A DNA stretch of 64,000 nucleotides. Origin: Atlantibacter subterraneus (GTDB lineage Bacteria; Pseudomonadota; Gammaproteobacteria; Enterobacterales; Enterobacteriaceae). The stretch covers positions 124,001 through 188,000 of the forward strand of contig NZ_VLPS01000001.1 in NCBI RefSeq assembly GCF_007570865.1, read 5' to 3'. The notes below the pieces were generated by a model, which worked only from the letters and a program-made list of their open reading frames with translations, did no database searches and was not told the origin of the DNA. Shown piece by piece: positions 26,650 through 37,375 of this stretch. The position numbers were made by a program, and so were the translations under genes. Each line of letters starts with the position of its first letter. The stretch's first letter is position 1.

Positions 26650-27936
26650 TTAACGTTTTTCCAAATCGGATTTGAAATCGCGCTTGTCGTAGCCGGTGTA
26701 GAGCTGACGCGGACGGGCAATTTTGATGCCGTCGTCGTGCATCTCGTTCCAGTGCGCAATCCAGCCCACGGTACGCGCCATCGCGAAGATAACGGTGAAC
26801 ATGGAGGACGGAATGCCCATGGCTTTCAGGATGATGCCGGAGTAGAAATCGACGTTCGGGTACAGCTTACGTTCGATGAAGTACGGGTCGTTGAGCGCGA
26901 TGTGCTCAAGCTCCATGGCCACTTCCAGCAGATCGTCCTTGGTGCCCAGCTCTTTCAGCACTTCGTGGCAGGTTTCACGCATCACGGTGGCGCGCGGGTC
27001 ATAGTTCTTGTAGACACGGTGACCGAAGCCCATCAAACGGAACGAATCGTTTTTGTCTTTAGCGCGGCGGATGAATTCCGGGATGTGCTTAACGGAGCTG
27101 ATCTCTTCCAGCATCTTCAGCGCGGCTTCGTTCGCGCCGCCGTGCGCCGGTCCCCACAGGGACGCGATGCCCGCAGCGATACAGGCGAACGGGTTAGCAC
27201 CCGAAGAGCCAGCGGTACGCACGGTTGAGGTCGACGCGTTCTGCTCGTGGTCAGCGTGCAGGATCAGAATACGGTCCATGGCGCGCTCAAGCACCGGGTT
27301 CACCTCGTAAGGCTCGCACGGCGTGGAGAACATCATGTTAAGGAAATTGCCGGAGTAGGAGAGGTCGTTGCGCGGGTACACGAAAGGCTGGCCGATCGAA
27401 TACTTGTAACACATCGCCGCCATGGTCGGCATTTTCGACAGCAGACGGAACGCCGCGATTTCACGGTGACGCGGGTTATTCACGTCCAGGGAATCGTGGT
27501 AGAACGCCGCCAGCGCGCCCGTGATACCGCACATGACCGCCATCGGATGGGAATCACGACGGAATGCATGGAACAGACGGGTAATCTGCTCATGGATCAT
27601 GGTGTGGCGGGTTACGGTGGTTTTGAATTCCTGGTACTGTTCCTGGGTCGGTTTTTCGCCGTACAGCAGGATGTAGCAGACTTCAAGGTAGGTGGAATCG
27701 GTGGCTAACTGGTCAATCGGGAAACCGCGATGCAGCAGGATGCCTTCGTCACCATCAATAAAAGTGATTTTGGATTCGCAAGATGCGGTAGAGGTAAAAC
27801 CCGGGTCGTACGTGAAAACACCTTTAGAACCAAGACTACGGATATCAATTACATCCTGACCGAGTGTGCCGTGTAGCACATCCAGTTCAATAGCAGCGTC
27901 ACCGTTGTAGGTGATGTTCGCTTTTTTGTCAGCCAT
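26650..27936 (-). CDS. gltA: citrate synthase (type II, hexameric)
   Basis: GltA condenses oxaloacetate and acetyl-CoA to citrate, the entry step of the TCA cycle. The 428-residue protein is the NADH-sensitive enterobacterial type, with the N-terminal regulatory beta domain starting [13 protein letters not shown]. Catalytic blocks are [27 protein letters not shown] and [14 protein letters not shown]. It is divergent from sdhC across a 650-base control region. Confidence 0.98.
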   Translation of the reverse strand: MADKKANITYNGDAAIELDVLHGTLGQDVIDIRSLGSKGVFTYDPGFTSTASCESKITFIDGDEGILLHRGFPIDQLATDSTYLEVCYILLYGEKPTQEQYQEFKTTVTRHTMIHEQITRLFHAFRRDSHPMAVMCGITGALAAFYHDSLDVNNPRHREIAAFRLLSKMPTMAAMCYKYSIGQPFVYPRNDLSYSGNFLNMMFSTPCEPYEVNPVLERAMDRILILHADHEQNASTSTVRTAGSSGANPFACIAAGIASLWGPAHGGANEAALKMLEEISSVKHIPEFIRRAKDKNDSFRLMGFGHRVYKNYDPRATVMRETCHEVLKELGTKDDLLEVAMELEHIALNDPYFIERKLYPNVDFYSGIILKAMGIPSSMFTVIFAMARTVGWIAHWNEMHDDGIKIARPRQLYTGYDKRDFKSDLEKR

Positions 27937-28335
27937 TTACGGTCTCCTTAGCGCCTTATTGCTTAAGACCGCTACTCATCCTCATTACCTTCGTCCCTGA
28001 CCGTCATGTTGTCAGTTTGTTGTATGGCGCACAGCTCTGTTTCAGAGGGAGAAACCAGGGTACAGAGCGCTCAGCGGCTTGCAGACAACGGTTCGAATCA
28101 GGGCGAAACTACAGTAAATCAGGAAGTTAGCAGTCAGTATTCATTAAACCTATATATCACTAATACCTGGCTAAATTACTCCGGTCAATACCGATCACTG
28201 TTACATAACTTATTGTCAGGTGAAAGTGTGACCTCATAACTTTTGCGAATTATATGACTTCTTCGGTGATGGTTGTAACAATTTTGTTTAATATTTGTCA
28301 AATCAGATGATTAAAATTTAAAATAATGTTTGTAT

Positions 28336-28351
28336 CGTGATCCTGGTCACT
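28336..28351 (+). promoter_or_regulatory. CRP site upstream of the sdh promoter
   Basis: CGTGA-TCCTGG-TCACT matches the CRP consensus TGTGA-N6-TCACA at 8 of 10 positions. It is centred about 80 bases before the expected start, similar to the E. coli position. Confidence 0.7.
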
Positions 28352-28388
28352 GTTTCGACTAAAACCCGACAAACTGTATGTAGGTTAA

Positions 28389-28417
28389 TTGTAATGATTT
28401 TGTGAACAACCTATACT
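28389..28417 (+). promoter_or_regulatory. sdhCDAB promoter
   Basis: TTGTAA (28389-28394) and TATACT (28412-28417) are separated by 17 bases and sit in sequence nearly identical to the E. coli sdhC promoter, followed by GCCGCCAGG. Confidence 0.8.
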
Positions 28418-28590
28418 GCCGCCAGGTCTCCGGAATACCCTGCACCGAGAGCCACCCAGCGTAGTAACCCGTCGTTTTAAAACAGGAAGTTGATGTTTTT
28501 GCATGACGCAGAGTTATAGAAAGGCACGCTGTCTGACCCGCCTGCAGACCCGGAGGAAGGAATAATAAGAACAGCATGTGGGCGCTATTC

Positions 28591-28980
28591 ATGATAAAAA
28601 ACGCGAAAAAACAAAGACCTGTTAACCTGGATCTGCGAACGATCCGGTTTCCTGTTACCGCAATCGCTTCCATCCTCCATCGCGTATCCGGCGTGATCAC
28701 ATTTGTGGCTGTCGGCATTCTGCTCTGGTTGTTGGGCGTCTCGCTCTCCTCTCCGGAAGGCTTCCAGACGGCGTCAGCCATCATGGGTAGCTTTTTTGTT
28801 AAATTCATCATGTGGGGCATTCTCACCGCGCTGGCGTATCACGTCGTCGGCGGCGTTCGCCACATGCTGATGGATGTCGGCTACCTGGAAGAGACGTTTG
28901 AGACCGGTAAGCGTACTGCAAACATTTCTTTCATCATTACTGTCGTGCTTTCACTTCTCGCAGGAGTTCTCGTATGGTAA
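28591..28980 (+). CDS. sdhC: succinate dehydrogenase cytochrome b556 subunit
   Basis: SdhC is an inner-membrane anchor of complex II that binds heme b and quinone with SdhD. The ATG chosen encodes [15 protein letters not shown] and gives the standard 129 residues; an ATG five codons earlier lacks family support. Three membrane helices are apparent. The heme ligand His84 (ALAYHVVGG) and quinone-site residues in LHRVSGV are present. It overlaps sdhD by seven bases. Confidence 0.97.
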   Translation: MIKNAKKQRPVNLDLRTIRFPVTAIASILHRVSGVITFVAVGILLWLLGVSLSSPEGFQTASAIMGSFFVKFIMWGILTALAYHVVGGVRHMLMDVGYLEETFETGKRTANISFIITVVLSLLAGVLVW

Positions 28981-29321
28981 GCAACGCCTCCGCATTGGGA
29001 CGCAATGGCGTACATGACTTCATTCTGGTTCGTGCGACTGCCATCGTCCTGACGCTGTACATCATCTACCTGATCGGGTTCTTCGCCGTGACCGGCGACC
29101 TGACCTGGGCGGTCTGGACCGGCTTCTTCTCTTCCGCTTTCACCAAAGTGTTCACCCTGCTGGCGCTGTTTTCCGTATTAATCCATGCCTGGATTGGCAT
29201 GTGGCAGGTGTTGACCGACTACGTTAAACCTCTGGCGCTGCGCATGCTGTTGCAGCTGGCGATTGTGGTCGCCTTGTTGGTTTACGTTATTTATGGATTC
29301 GTTGTGGTGTGGGGTGTCTAA
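28974..29321 (+). CDS. sdhD: succinate dehydrogenase membrane anchor subunit
   Basis: SdhD pairs with SdhC to anchor SdhAB and form the ubiquinone site. It has the usual 115 residues and three membrane helices. Heme-side His71 and quinone-site Tyr83 ([13 protein letters not shown]) are intact. Its start overlaps sdhC by seven bases and its TAA shares a base with the sdhA ATG, so translation is coupled. Confidence 0.97.
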   Translation: MVSNASALGRNGVHDFILVRATAIVLTLYIIYLIGFFAVTGDLTWAVWTGFFSSAFTKVFTLLALFSVLIHAWIGMWQVLTDYVKPLALRMLLQLAIVVALLVYVIYGFVVVWGV

Positions 29322-31087
29322 TGAATTTGCCAGTCAGAGAATTTGATGCAGTTGTGATTGGTGCCGGCGGTGCAGGTATGCGCGCGGCGCTGCAAATTTC
29401 CCAGAGCGGCCAGACCTGTGCGCTGCTCTCCAAAGTTTTCCCGACCCGTTCCCATACCGTATCCGCTCAGGGTGGCATTACCGTTGCGCTCGGCAACACC
29501 CATGAAGATAACTGGGAATGGCACATGTACGATACCGTCAAGGGTTCCGACTATATCGGCGACCAGGACGCGATCGAATATATGTGTAAGACCGGCCCGG
29601 AAGCGATTCTCGAGCTGGAGCATATGGGCCTGCCGTTCTCCCGACTGGACGATGGCCGTATCTATCAACGTCCGTTTGGCGGCCAGTCGAAAAACTTCGG
29701 CGGCGAGCAGGCGGCACGTACCGCTGCGGCGGCTGACCGTACCGGTCACGCACTGTTGCACACCCTGTATCAGCAGAACCTGAAAAACCATACCACTATC
29801 TTCTCCGAATGGTACGCACTGGATCTGGTGAAAAACCAGGATGGCGCGGTGGTAGGTTGTACCGCCCTGTGTATCGAAACCGGTGAAGTGGTTTACTTCA
29901 AAGCCCGCGCCACCGTGCTGGCGACCGGCGGCGCAGGCCGTATTTACCAGTCCACCACTAACGCCCACATCAATACCGGCGACGGCGTCGGCATGGCGCT
30001 GCGCGCAGGCGTGCCGGTGCAGGATATGGAAATGTGGCAGTTCCACCCGACCGGCATCGCGGGCGCGGGGGTTCTGGTGACCGAAGGCTGCCGTGGTGAA
30101 GGCGGCTACCTGCTGAACAAACATGGCGAACGCTTTATGGAGCGTTATGCGCCGAACGCCAAAGACCTGGCGGGCCGTGACGTGGTGGCGCGTTCCATCA
30201 TGATCGAAATCCGTGAAGGTCGCGGCTGCGACGGTCCGTGGGGCCCGCACGCCAAACTGAAACTCGACCATCTGGGTAAAGAGGTGCTGGAGTCCCGCCT
30301 GCCGGGCATCCTCGAACTGTCTCGCACCTTTGCGCACGTCGACCCGGTTAAAGAGCCGATCCCGGTTATCCCAACCTGCCACTACATGATGGGCGGTATT
30401 CCGACCAAAGTGACCGGCCAGGCGCTGACCGTGAACGCACAGGGCGAAGACGTAGTGATCCCGGGCCTGTTTGCGGTGGGTGAAATCGCCTGCGTATCGG
30501 TACACGGTGCTAACCGCCTGGGCGGCAACTCGCTGCTTGACCTGGTGGTGTTTGGCCGTGCGGCGGGCCTGCATTTGCAGGAATCCATCGCCGAGCAGGG
30601 CGCGCTGCGCGATGCCAGCGACTCCGACATCGACGCCTCCCTGTCCCGTCTGAACCGCTGGAACAACAACCGCAGCGGCGAAGATCCGGTGGTGATCCGT
30701 AAAGCGCTTCAGGAATGCATGCAGCATAACTTCTCGGTATTCCGTGAAGGTGATGCCATGGCCAAAGGCCTGGAGCAACTGAAAGCGATCCGCGAACGTC
30801 TGCAAAACGCCCGTCTGGACGACACCTCCAGCGAATTCAACACCCAGCGCGTTGAGTGCCTGGAGCTGGATAACCTGATGGAAACCGCGTATGCGACAGC
30901 GGTATCTGCGAATTTCCGCACCGAGAGCCGTGGCGCTCACAGCCGTTTCGACTATCCGGAGCGTGATGATGCGAACTGGTTGTGCCACAGCTTGTACTTG
31001 CCAGAGACGGAATCCATGACGCGCCGTAGCGTCAATATGGAACCGAAACTGCGCCCGGCGTTCCCGCCGAAAGTGCGTTCCTACTAA
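29321..31087 (+). CDS. sdhA: succinate dehydrogenase flavoprotein subunit
   Basis: SdhA oxidises succinate to fumarate with covalently bound FAD. The ATG for [19 protein letters not shown] gives 588 residues, as in E. coli. The Rossmann motif GAGGAG (14-19), the covalent FAD histidine His45 in [10 protein letters not shown] and the active-site blocks HPTGIAGAG and [12 protein letters not shown] are visible. A long antisense open frame here is a codon-bias shadow. Confidence 0.98.
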   Translation: MNLPVREFDAVVIGAGGAGMRAALQISQSGQTCALLSKVFPTRSHTVSAQGGITVALGNTHEDNWEWHMYDTVKGSDYIGDQDAIEYMCKTGPEAILELEHMGLPFSRLDDGRIYQRPFGGQSKNFGGEQAARTAAAADRTGHALLHTLYQQNLKNHTTIFSEWYALDLVKNQDGAVVGCTALCIETGEVVYFKARATVLATGGAGRIYQSTTNAHINTGDGVGMALRAGVPVQDMEMWQFHPTGIAGAGVLVTEGCRGEGGYLLNKHGERFMERYAPNAKDLAGRDVVARSIMIEIREGRGCDGPWGPHAKLKLDHLGKEVLESRLPGILELSRTFAHVDPVKEPIPVIPTCHYMMGGIPTKVTGQALTVNAQGEDVVIPGLFAVGEIACVSVHGANRLGGNSLLDLVVFGRAAGLHLQESIAEQGALRDASDSDIDASLSRLNRWNNNRSGEDPVVIRKALQECMQHNFSVFREGDAMAKGLEQLKAIRERLQNARLDDTSSEFNTQRVECLELDNLMETAYATAVSANFRTESRGAHSRFDYPERDDANWLCHSLYLPETESMTRRSVNMEPKLRPAFPPKVRSY

Positions 31088-31103
31088 TCGCGGAGACAGG
31101 CAG

Positions 31104-31820
31104 ATGAAACTTGAATTTTCCATTTACCGCTACAACCCGGATGTAGACGACGCGCCGCGTATGCAGGATTACACCCTGGAAGGGGAAGAAGGGCGCGACA
31201 TGATGCTGCTGGATGCGCTTATCCAGCTGAAAGAAAAAGATCCCACCCTGGCGTTCCGCCGCTCCTGCCGTGAAGGGGTGTGTGGTTCCGATGGCCTGAA
31301 CATGAACGGCAAAAACGGTCTGGCGTGCATTACGCCGATCTCCGCGCTGGGCAACGGAAAACAGAAGATTGTGATCCGTCCCCTGCCGGGTTTGCCGGTG
31401 GTGCGTGATTTGGTGGTAGACATGGGGCAATTCTATACTCAATATGAGAAGATTAAGCCTTACTTGTTGAATAATGGACAAAATCCGCCCGCTCGCGAAC
31501 ATTTGCAGATGCCGGAACAGCGCGAAAAACTGGATGGACTCTACGAGTGTATTCTGTGCGCCTGCTGCTCCACATCCTGCCCATCGTTCTGGTGGAACCC
31601 GGATAAGTTTATCGGCCCGGCAGGCCTGCTTGCCGCGTATCGCTTCCTGATTGACAGCCGCGATACCGAAACCGATAACCGTCTGGATAATTTGAGCGAT
31701 GCTTTCAGCGTATTCCGCTGCCACAGCATTATGAATTGCGTCAGTGTCTGCCCTAAAGGGCTGAACCCGACCAGGGCGATCGGTCATATCAAGACCATGC
31801 TGTTGCAACGCAGCGCGTAA
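31104..31820 (+). CDS. sdhB: succinate dehydrogenase iron-sulfur subunit
   Basis: SdhB passes electrons from SdhA to quinone through three iron-sulfur clusters. The 238-residue protein has the [2Fe-2S] ligands in SCREGVCGSDG and GLACITP, and the ferredoxin-like cysteines in CILCACCSTSCPSFWWN and CHSIMNCVSVCPKG for the [4Fe-4S] and [3Fe-4S] clusters. It closes the sdhCDAB block before a 221-base gap to sucA. Confidence 0.98.
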   Translation: MKLEFSIYRYNPDVDDAPRMQDYTLEGEEGRDMMLLDALIQLKEKDPTLAFRRSCREGVCGSDGLNMNGKNGLACITPISALGNGKQKIVIRPLPGLPVVRDLVVDMGQFYTQYEKIKPYLLNNGQNPPAREHLQMPEQREKLDGLYECILCACCSTSCPSFWWNPDKFIGPAGLLAAYRFLIDSRDTETDNRLDNLSDAFSVFRCHSIMNCVSVCPKGLNPTRAIGHIKTMLLQRSA

Positions 31821-32041
31821 TAAAACCCGCCCGGTAAGCGGTGTTTACCGGGCAAAACGGGCGGTTAGCGCTATGCTTTCCGCCAGTGCAGGAAACCTTT
31901 AAAAACTGCCGTGTTGACAGTTTTTAAAGGTTCCTTACCGGGCCACCAAGAGCCCAAAAAGTGAACCCTGGTACTACGTACTCCCTAAGTACGTTGTAGT
32001 TATCCATGGCGAAATAAGCATAAGATGCTTAAGGGATCACG
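31821..32041 (+). promoter_or_regulatory. sdhB-sucA intercistronic region with three hairpins
   Basis: Three inverted repeats occupy this gap. The first pairs gcccggtaa (31829-31837) with ttaccgggc (31845-31853). The second pairs aacctttaaaaactg (31894-31908) with its perfect 15-base complement at 31918-31932. The third is an imperfect one at about 31972-32001. None is followed by a proper T run, so they look like mRNA processing, stability or attenuation structures rather than full terminators. Confidence 0.65.
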
Positions 32042-34849
32042 ATGCAGAACGGCGCAATGAAAGCCTGGCTGGACTCTTCTTATCTCTCTGGTGCAAACCA
32101 AAGTTGGATAGAACAGCTCTATGAAGACTTCTTAACCGATCCTGATTCAGTGGACGCCCACTGGCGCTCCATGTTCCAGCAGCTGCCTGGCACCGGGGCT
32201 AAACCGGATCAATTCCATTCCAAAACACGTGATTATTTCCGCCGTCTGGCGAAGGATGCCTCACGTTACACCTCCTCAGTCGCCGACCCTGACGCCGGCG
32301 CGAAACAGGTCAAAGTCCTGCAGCTGATTAACGCCTGGCGTTTCAGAGGCCATCAACACGCCAACCTCGATCCGCTGGGATTGTGGCAGCAAGAACGTGT
32401 GGCGGACCTGGAGCCTGCTTTCCATAATCTGAGCGAAGCGGATTTACAGGAAACCTTTAACGTTGGCTCTTTTGCCGGCGGCAAAGAGACCATGAAGCTC
32501 GCCGATTTGATCGACGCCCTGAAACAGACCTACGGCGGCTCAATCGGTGCGGAGTACATGCATATCACGTCTACGGAAGAGAAGCGTTGGATCCAGCAGC
32601 GCATCGAATCCGTCATCGGCCACGCCAGCTTTAAAGCGGAAGAGAAGAAACGCTTCCTGAGCGAGCTGACCGCAGCCGAAGGCCTTGAGCGCTACCTGGG
32701 CGCGAAGTTCCCGGGCGCGAAACGCTTCTCGCTGGAAGGCGGCGACGCGCTGATCCCGATGCTGAAAGAGATGATTCGCCACGCGGGCAACAGCGGCACG
32801 CGTGAAGTGGTGCTGGGTATGGCGCACCGCGGTCGTCTTAACGTGCTGGTTAACGTGCTGGGTAAAAAACCGCAGGATCTGTTCGACGAGTTCGCGGGCA
32901 AACACAAAGAACACCTTGGCACCGGCGACGTGAAGTACCACATGGGCTTCTCGTCAGATATCGAAACCGAAGGCGGCCTGGTTCACCTGGCGCTGGCGTT
33001 TAACCCGTCGCACCTGGAAATCGTTAGCCCGGTGGTAATCGGTTCGGTACGCGCCCGTCTGGATCGTCTGGACGAGCCGAGCAGCAACAAAGTACTGCCG
33101 ATCACCATTCACGGCGACGCCGCGGTGACCGGTCAGGGCGTGGTTCAGGAAACCCTGAACATGTCCAAAGCGCGCGGTTACGAAGTGGGCGGTACCGTTC
33201 GCATCGTGATCAACAACCAGGTGGGCTTTACCACTTCCAACCCGCTGGACGCGCGTTCTACCCCGTATTGCACCGACATCGGCAAGATGGTTCAGGCACC
33301 GATTTTCCACGTTAACGCAGACGATCCGGAAGCCGTGGCTTTTGTGACCCGTCTGGCGCTGGATTTCCGTAATACTTTCAAACGCGATGTATTCATCGAC
33401 CTGGTGTGCTACCGCCGTCATGGTCACAACGAAGCCGACGAGCCGAGCGCAACCCAGCCGCTGATGTACCAGAAAATCAAAAAGCACCCGACGCCGCGCA
33501 AAATCTACGCTGACAAGCTGGAGCAGGAAAACGTCGCGACGCTGGAAGACGCCACCGAGATGGTTAACCTTTACCGCGATGCGCTGGATGCCGGCGAGTG
33601 CGTGGTGAAAGAGTGGCGTCCGATGAACATGCACTCCTTCACCTGGTCGCCGTACCTCAACCACGACTGGGATGAAGCGTATCCGAATAAAGTGGAAATG
33701 AAGCGTCTGCAGGAGCTGGCAAAACGCATCAGCACCGTGCCGGACACCATCGAAATGCAGTCGCGCGTGGCGAAAATCTACAGCGACCGCCAGCTGATGG
33801 CTAACGGCGAGAAACCGTTCGACTGGGGCGGCGCGGAAAACCTGGCTTACGCTACCCTGGTTGATGAAGGCATTCCGATTCGCCTGTCGGGCGAAGACTC
33901 CGGTCGCGGTACGTTCTTCCACCGCCACGCGGTGATCCACAACCAGACCAACGGCTCCACCTGGACCCCGCTGTCGCACGTGCACAACGGCCAGGGCCCG
34001 TTCCGCGTCTGGGACTCGGTGCTCTCTGAAGAAGCAGTGCTGGCGTTTGAATACGGTTATGCTACCGCAGAGCCGCGCACGCTGACCATCTGGGAAGCCC
34101 AGTTCGGCGACTTCGCCAACGGCGCGCAGGTGGTTATCGACCAGTTCATCTCCTCCGGCGAGCAGAAGTGGGGCCGGATGTGTGGTCTGGTGATGCTGCT
34201 GCCGCACGGCTACGAAGGCCAGGGACCGGAGCACTCCTCCGCGCGTCTGGAGCGTTATCTGCAACTGTGCGCCGAGCAGAACATGCAGGTGTGCGTCCCG
34301 TCGACTCCGGCGCAGGTGTACCACATGCTGCGTCGCCAGGCGCTGCGCGGTATGCGTCGCCCGCTGGTGGTGATGTCGCCGAAATCCCTGTTGCGTCACC
34401 CGCTGGCCGTCTCTTCGCTGGACGAACTGGCTAACGGCGCGTTCCTGCCGGCAATTGGCGAAATTGACGAGCTGGACCCGAAAGCAGTGAAACGCGTGGT
34501 GCTCTGTTCAGGTAAAGTCTATTACGACTTACTGGAACAGCGCCGTAAGAACGATCAGAAAGATGTCGCCATTGTGCGTATCGAACAGCTTTATCCTTTC
34601 CCGGTCCAGGCCGTGCAGGAAGTCTTAAAGCCGTACGCGCATGTACATGATTTTGTCTGGTGTCAGGAAGAGCCATTAAACCAGGGCGCATGGTATTGCA
34701 GCCAGCACCATTTCCGCGAAGTGATTCCGTTTGGTTCTGCACTGCGTTACGCAGGCCGCCCGGCCTCCGCCTCTCCGGCGGTAGGATATATGTCCGTTCA
34801 CCAGAAACAGCAGCAAGATCTGGTCAATGACGCGCTGAACGTCGATTAA
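32042..34849 (+). CDS. sucA: 2-oxoglutarate dehydrogenase E1 component
   Basis: SucA is the thiamine diphosphate-dependent E1 that decarboxylates 2-oxoglutarate and transfers the succinyl group to the lipoyl domain of SucB. The 935-residue protein has the N-terminal segment MQNGAMKAWLDSSYLSGANQ, the active-site GMAHRGRLNVLVNVLG, the ThDP-binding region around GDAAVTGQGV to INNQVGFTTS, and RRHGHNEADEP. Length and motifs match the family. sucB follows 14 bases later. Confidence 0.98.
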   Translation: MQNGAMKAWLDSSYLSGANQSWIEQLYEDFLTDPDSVDAHWRSMFQQLPGTGAKPDQFHSKTRDYFRRLAKDASRYTSSVADPDAGAKQVKVLQLINAWRFRGHQHANLDPLGLWQQERVADLEPAFHNLSEADLQETFNVGSFAGGKETMKLADLIDALKQTYGGSIGAEYMHITSTEEKRWIQQRIESVIGHASFKAEEKKRFLSELTAAEGLERYLGAKFPGAKRFSLEGGDALIPMLKEMIRHAGNSGTREVVLGMAHRGRLNVLVNVLGKKPQDLFDEFAGKHKEHLGTGDVKYHMGFSSDIETEGGLVHLALAFNPSHLEIVSPVVIGSVRARLDRLDEPSSNKVLPITIHGDAAVTGQGVVQETLNMSKARGYEVGGTVRIVINNQVGFTTSNPLDARSTPYCTDIGKMVQAPIFHVNADDPEAVAFVTRLALDFRNTFKRDVFIDLVCYRRHGHNEADEPSATQPLMYQKIKKHPTPRKIYADKLEQENVATLEDATEMVNLYRDALDAGECVVKEWRPMNMHSFTWSPYLNHDWDEAYPNKVEMKRLQELAKRISTVPDTIEMQSRVAKIYSDRQLMANGEKPFDWGGAENLAYATLVDEGIPIRLSGEDSGRGTFFHRHAVIHNQTNGSTWTPLSHVHNGQGPFRVWDSVLSEEAVLAFEYGYATAEPRTLTIWEAQFGDFANGAQVVIDQFISSGEQKWGRMCGLVMLLPHGYEGQGPEHSSARLERYLQLCAEQNMQVCVPSTPAQVYHMLRRQALRGMRRPLVVMSPKSLLRHPLAVSSLDELANGAFLPAIGEIDELDPKAVKRVVLCSGKVYYDLLEQRRKNDQKDVAIVRIEQLYPFPVQAVQEVLKPYAHVHDFVWCQEEPLNQGAWYCSQHHFREVIPFGSALRYAGRPASASPAVGYMSVHQKQQQDLVNDALNVD

Positions 34850-34863
34850 TTAAAGGATAAATA

Positions 34864-36099
34864 ATGAGTAGCGTAGATATTCTTGTCCCTGACCTGCCTG
34901 AATCCGTTGCCGATGCAACTGTCGCCACCTGGCATAAAAAACCGGGTGATGCGGTAACCCGCGACGAGGTTCTGGTAGAAATCGAAACTGACAAAGTGGT
35001 TCTGGAAGTTCCGGCATCGGCGGACGGCATTCTGGACGCAGTTCTGGAAGAAGAGGGCACCACCGTGACCTCTCGCCAGATCCTGGGTCGCCTGCGTGAA
35101 GGTAACAGCGCAGGTAAAGAGAGCGGCGCGAAAGCAGAAGCGAAGGAATCGACTCCGGCCCAGCGTCAGCAGGCCTCGCTCGAAGAACAAAATAACGATG
35201 CGCTCAGCCCGGCGATCCGTCGCCTGCTGGCCGAGCACTCGCTGGAAGCCAGCGACATCAAAGGCACCGGCGTCGGTGGCCGTCTGACCCGTGAAGACGT
35301 GGAAAAACACCTGGCGAAAGCCGGTAACGCTGACGCGCCGAAAGCCGCAGAACCTGCCGCTGCCAGCGCGCAGCAGCAGTCTCAGCCGCAGCTGGCTGGC
35401 CGCTCTGAAAAACGTGTGCCGATGACCCGTCTGCGTAAGCGCGTGGCCGAGCGCCTGCTGGAAGCCAAAAACTCCACCGCCATGCTCACCACGTTTAACG
35501 AAGTGAACATGAAGCCGATCATGGATCTGCGTAAGCAGTACGGCGACGCGTTTGAAAAACGTCACGGCATCCGTCTGGGCTTTATGTCTTTCTACGTGAA
35601 AGCCGTGGTTGAAGCGCTGAAACGCTATCCGGAAGTCAACGCCTCCATCGACGGCGAAGACGTGGTGTACCACAACTACTTCGACGTCAGCATGGCGGTT
35701 TCTACGCCGCGCGGCCTGGTGACTCCGGTCCTGCGTGACGTTGACGCGCTGGGCATGGCGGATATCGAAAAACGCATCAAAGAACTGGCGCTGAAAGGGC
35801 GCGACGGCAAACTGACCGTTGAAGACCTGACCGGCGGTAACTTCACCATCACCAATGGCGGCGTGTTTGGTTCCCTGATGTCCACCCCGATCATCAACCC
35901 GCCGCAGAGCGCGATCCTCGGCATGCACGCCATTAAAGATCGCCCGATGGCGGTTGACGGTAAAGTTGAGATCCTGCCGATGATGTACCTGGCGCTCTCT
36001 TACGATCACCGTCTGATCGATGGTCGCGAATCCGTGGGCTTCCTGGTGGCGATTAAAGAGCTGCTGGAAGATCCGACCCGTCTGCTGTTGGACGTGTAG
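34864..36099 (+). CDS. sucB: dihydrolipoyllysine succinyltransferase (E2)
   Basis: SucB forms the 24-mer core of the 2-oxoglutarate dehydrogenase complex. The lipoyl domain (about 1-78) carries Lys44 in [14 protein letters not shown] flexible Ala/Gln-rich linker leads to the E1/E3-binding domain (about 114-150, [13 protein letters not shown]), then a second linker and the catalytic domain ending with [15 protein letters not shown], which contains the active-site His and Asp. At 411 residues it is slightly longer than E. coli SucB, with the difference in the linkers. Confidence 0.97.
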   Translation: MSSVDILVPDLPESVADATVATWHKKPGDAVTRDEVLVEIETDKVVLEVPASADGILDAVLEEEGTTVTSRQILGRLREGNSAGKESGAKAEAKESTPAQRQQASLEEQNNDALSPAIRRLLAEHSLEASDIKGTGVGGRLTREDVEKHLAKAGNADAPKAAEPAAASAQQQSQPQLAGRSEKRVPMTRLRKRVAERLLEAKNSTAMLTTFNEVNMKPIMDLRKQYGDAFEKRHGIRLGFMSFYVKAVVEALKRYPEVNASIDGEDVVYHNYFDVSMAVSTPRGLVTPVLRDVDALGMADIEKRIKELALKGRDGKLTVEDLTGGNFTITNGGVFGSLMSTPIINPPQSAILGMHAIKDRPMAVDGKVEILPMMYLALSYDHRLIDGRESVGFLVAIKELLEDPTRLLLDV

Positions 36100-36208
36100 A
36101 GCCAATGCATAAGGCCCGCTGGCAGTGCCGGCGGGCTGATAAACATCACCTGCCCTGTAGTTGAACGTAGATTCAGCGACAGGTTTACCTGAAGGATGGA
36201 TAGAACAC

Positions 36209-37375
36209 ATGAACTTACACGAATATCAGGCGAAACAACTGTTTGCCAGATCTGGCTTACCGGCACCGGTGGGTTACGCCTGTAATACCCCGCGTGAAGC
36301 AGAAGAGGCCGCGTCTAAAATCGGCGCAGGCCCGTGGGTAGTAAAATGTCAGGTTCACGCTGGCGGCCGCGGTAAAGCGGGCGGCGTGAAAGTGGTTAAC
36401 AGCAAAGAAGAAATTCGCGCATTTGCCGAGCAGTGGCTGGGCAAACGCCTGGTGACCTACCAAACAGACGCTAACGGCCAGCCGGTTAACCAGATCCTGG
36501 TTGAAGCTGCGACCGATATCGATAAAGAGCTGTACCTGGGCGCGGTTGTTGACCGCAGCACCCGTCGCGTGGTGTTCATGGCTTCCACCGAAGGCGGCGT
36601 GGAAATCGAAACCGTGGCGGAGAAAACCCCGCACCTGATCCACAAAATGCCTCTCGATCCGCTGACCGGCCCGATGCCGTATCAGGGACGCGAACTGGCG
36701 TTCAAACTGGGTCTGGAAGGCAAACAAATTCAGCAGTTCACCAAGATCTTCATGGGCCTGGCGAACATTTTCCTTGAGCGCGACCTGGCGCTGATCGAAA
36801 TCAACCCGCTGGTGATCACTAAGCAGGGCGATCTGGTGTGCCTCGACGGCAAACTGGGCGCTGACGGCAACGCGCTGTTCCGCCAGCCGGATCTGCGTGA
36901 AATGCGCGACCACAGCCAGGAAGACGCCCGCGAAGCGCACGCTGCACAGTGGGAACTGAACTACGTGGCGCTGGACGGCAACATCGGTTGCATGGTTAAC
37001 GGTGCAGGCCTGGCGATGGGCACCATGGACATCGTTAAACTGCACGGCGGCGAACCGGCTAACTTCCTCGACGTAGGCGGCGGCGCAACCAAAGAGCGCG
37101 TAACCGAAGCGTTCAAAATCATTCTGTCTGATGAGAAAGTGAAAGCCGTTCTGGTGAACATTTTCGGCGGTATCGTGCGTTGCGACCTGATCGCCGACGG
37201 TATTATCGGCGCAGTAGAAGAAGTGGGCGTCAACGTGCCGGTCGTGGTGCGTCTGGAAGGGAACAACGCCGAGCTGGGCGCACAGCGTCTGGCTGACAGC
37301 GGCCTGAATATTATTGCAGCGAAAAGTCTGACGGATGCAGCTCAGCAGGTTGTTGCCGCAGTGGAGGGGAAATAA
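36209..37375 (+). CDS. sucC: succinyl-CoA synthetase beta subunit
   Basis: SucC is the ATP-grasp subunit of succinyl-CoA synthetase, which makes ATP from succinyl-CoA. The start is the ATG of [16 protein letters not shown], giving 388 residues; an upstream in-frame ATG adds an unrelated extension. The ATP-grasp pieces [17 protein letters not shown] and EINPLVIT and the CoA-side [13 protein letters not shown] are visible. Its TAA overlaps the sucD ATG. Confidence 0.97.
   Translation: MNLHEYQAKQLFARSGLPAPVGYACNTPREAEEAASKIGAGPWVVKCQVHAGGRGKAGGVKVVNSKEEIRAFAEQWLGKRLVTYQTDANGQPVNQILVEAATDIDKELYLGAVVDRSTRRVVFMASTEGGVEIETVAEKTPHLIHKMPLDPLTGPMPYQGRELAFKLGLEGKQIQQFTKIFMGLANIFLERDLALIEINPLVITKQGDLVCLDGKLGADGNALFRQPDLREMRDHSQEDAREAHAAQWELNYVALDGNIGCMVNGAGLAMGTMDIVKLHGGEPANFLDVGGGATKERVTEAFKIILSDEKVKAVLVNIFGGIVRCDLIADGIIGAVEEVGVNVPVVVRLEGNNAELGAQRLADSGLNIIAAKSLTDAAQQVVAAVEGK

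Larger units (their letters stand above)
27937..28590. promoter_or_regulatory. gltA-sdhC divergent control region
   Basis: These 654 bases hold no convincing gene. They carry the gltA promoters on the left and the sdhC promoter, CRP site and a long 5' leader on the right. The middle (28230-28330) is AT-rich. The leader contains the conserved TTGCATGACG and GTTATAGAAAGG blocks seen in E. coli, where RyhB and Spot 42 act near sdhC and sdhD. Confidence 0.75.

Noticed and set aside
28006-28239. 77-codon frame in the gltA-sdhC region
   Set aside because: It lies in a regulatory region and has no ribosome binding site or family similarity that I can see.
29318-31123. 601-codon open frame antisense to sdhA
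   Set aside because: It mirrors a highly expressed, GC-rich gene whose codon bias suppresses stops on the opposite strand; no start signal or family motifs are visible.
32954-34399. 481-codon open frame antisense to sucA
   Set aside because: Same codon-bias shadow effect; the composition (His/Val/Arg-rich) is typical of antisense translation.
34846-36210. 454-codon open frame antisense to sucB
   Set aside because: A shadow of sucB with no recognisable domain and no promoter or ribosome binding site evidence.
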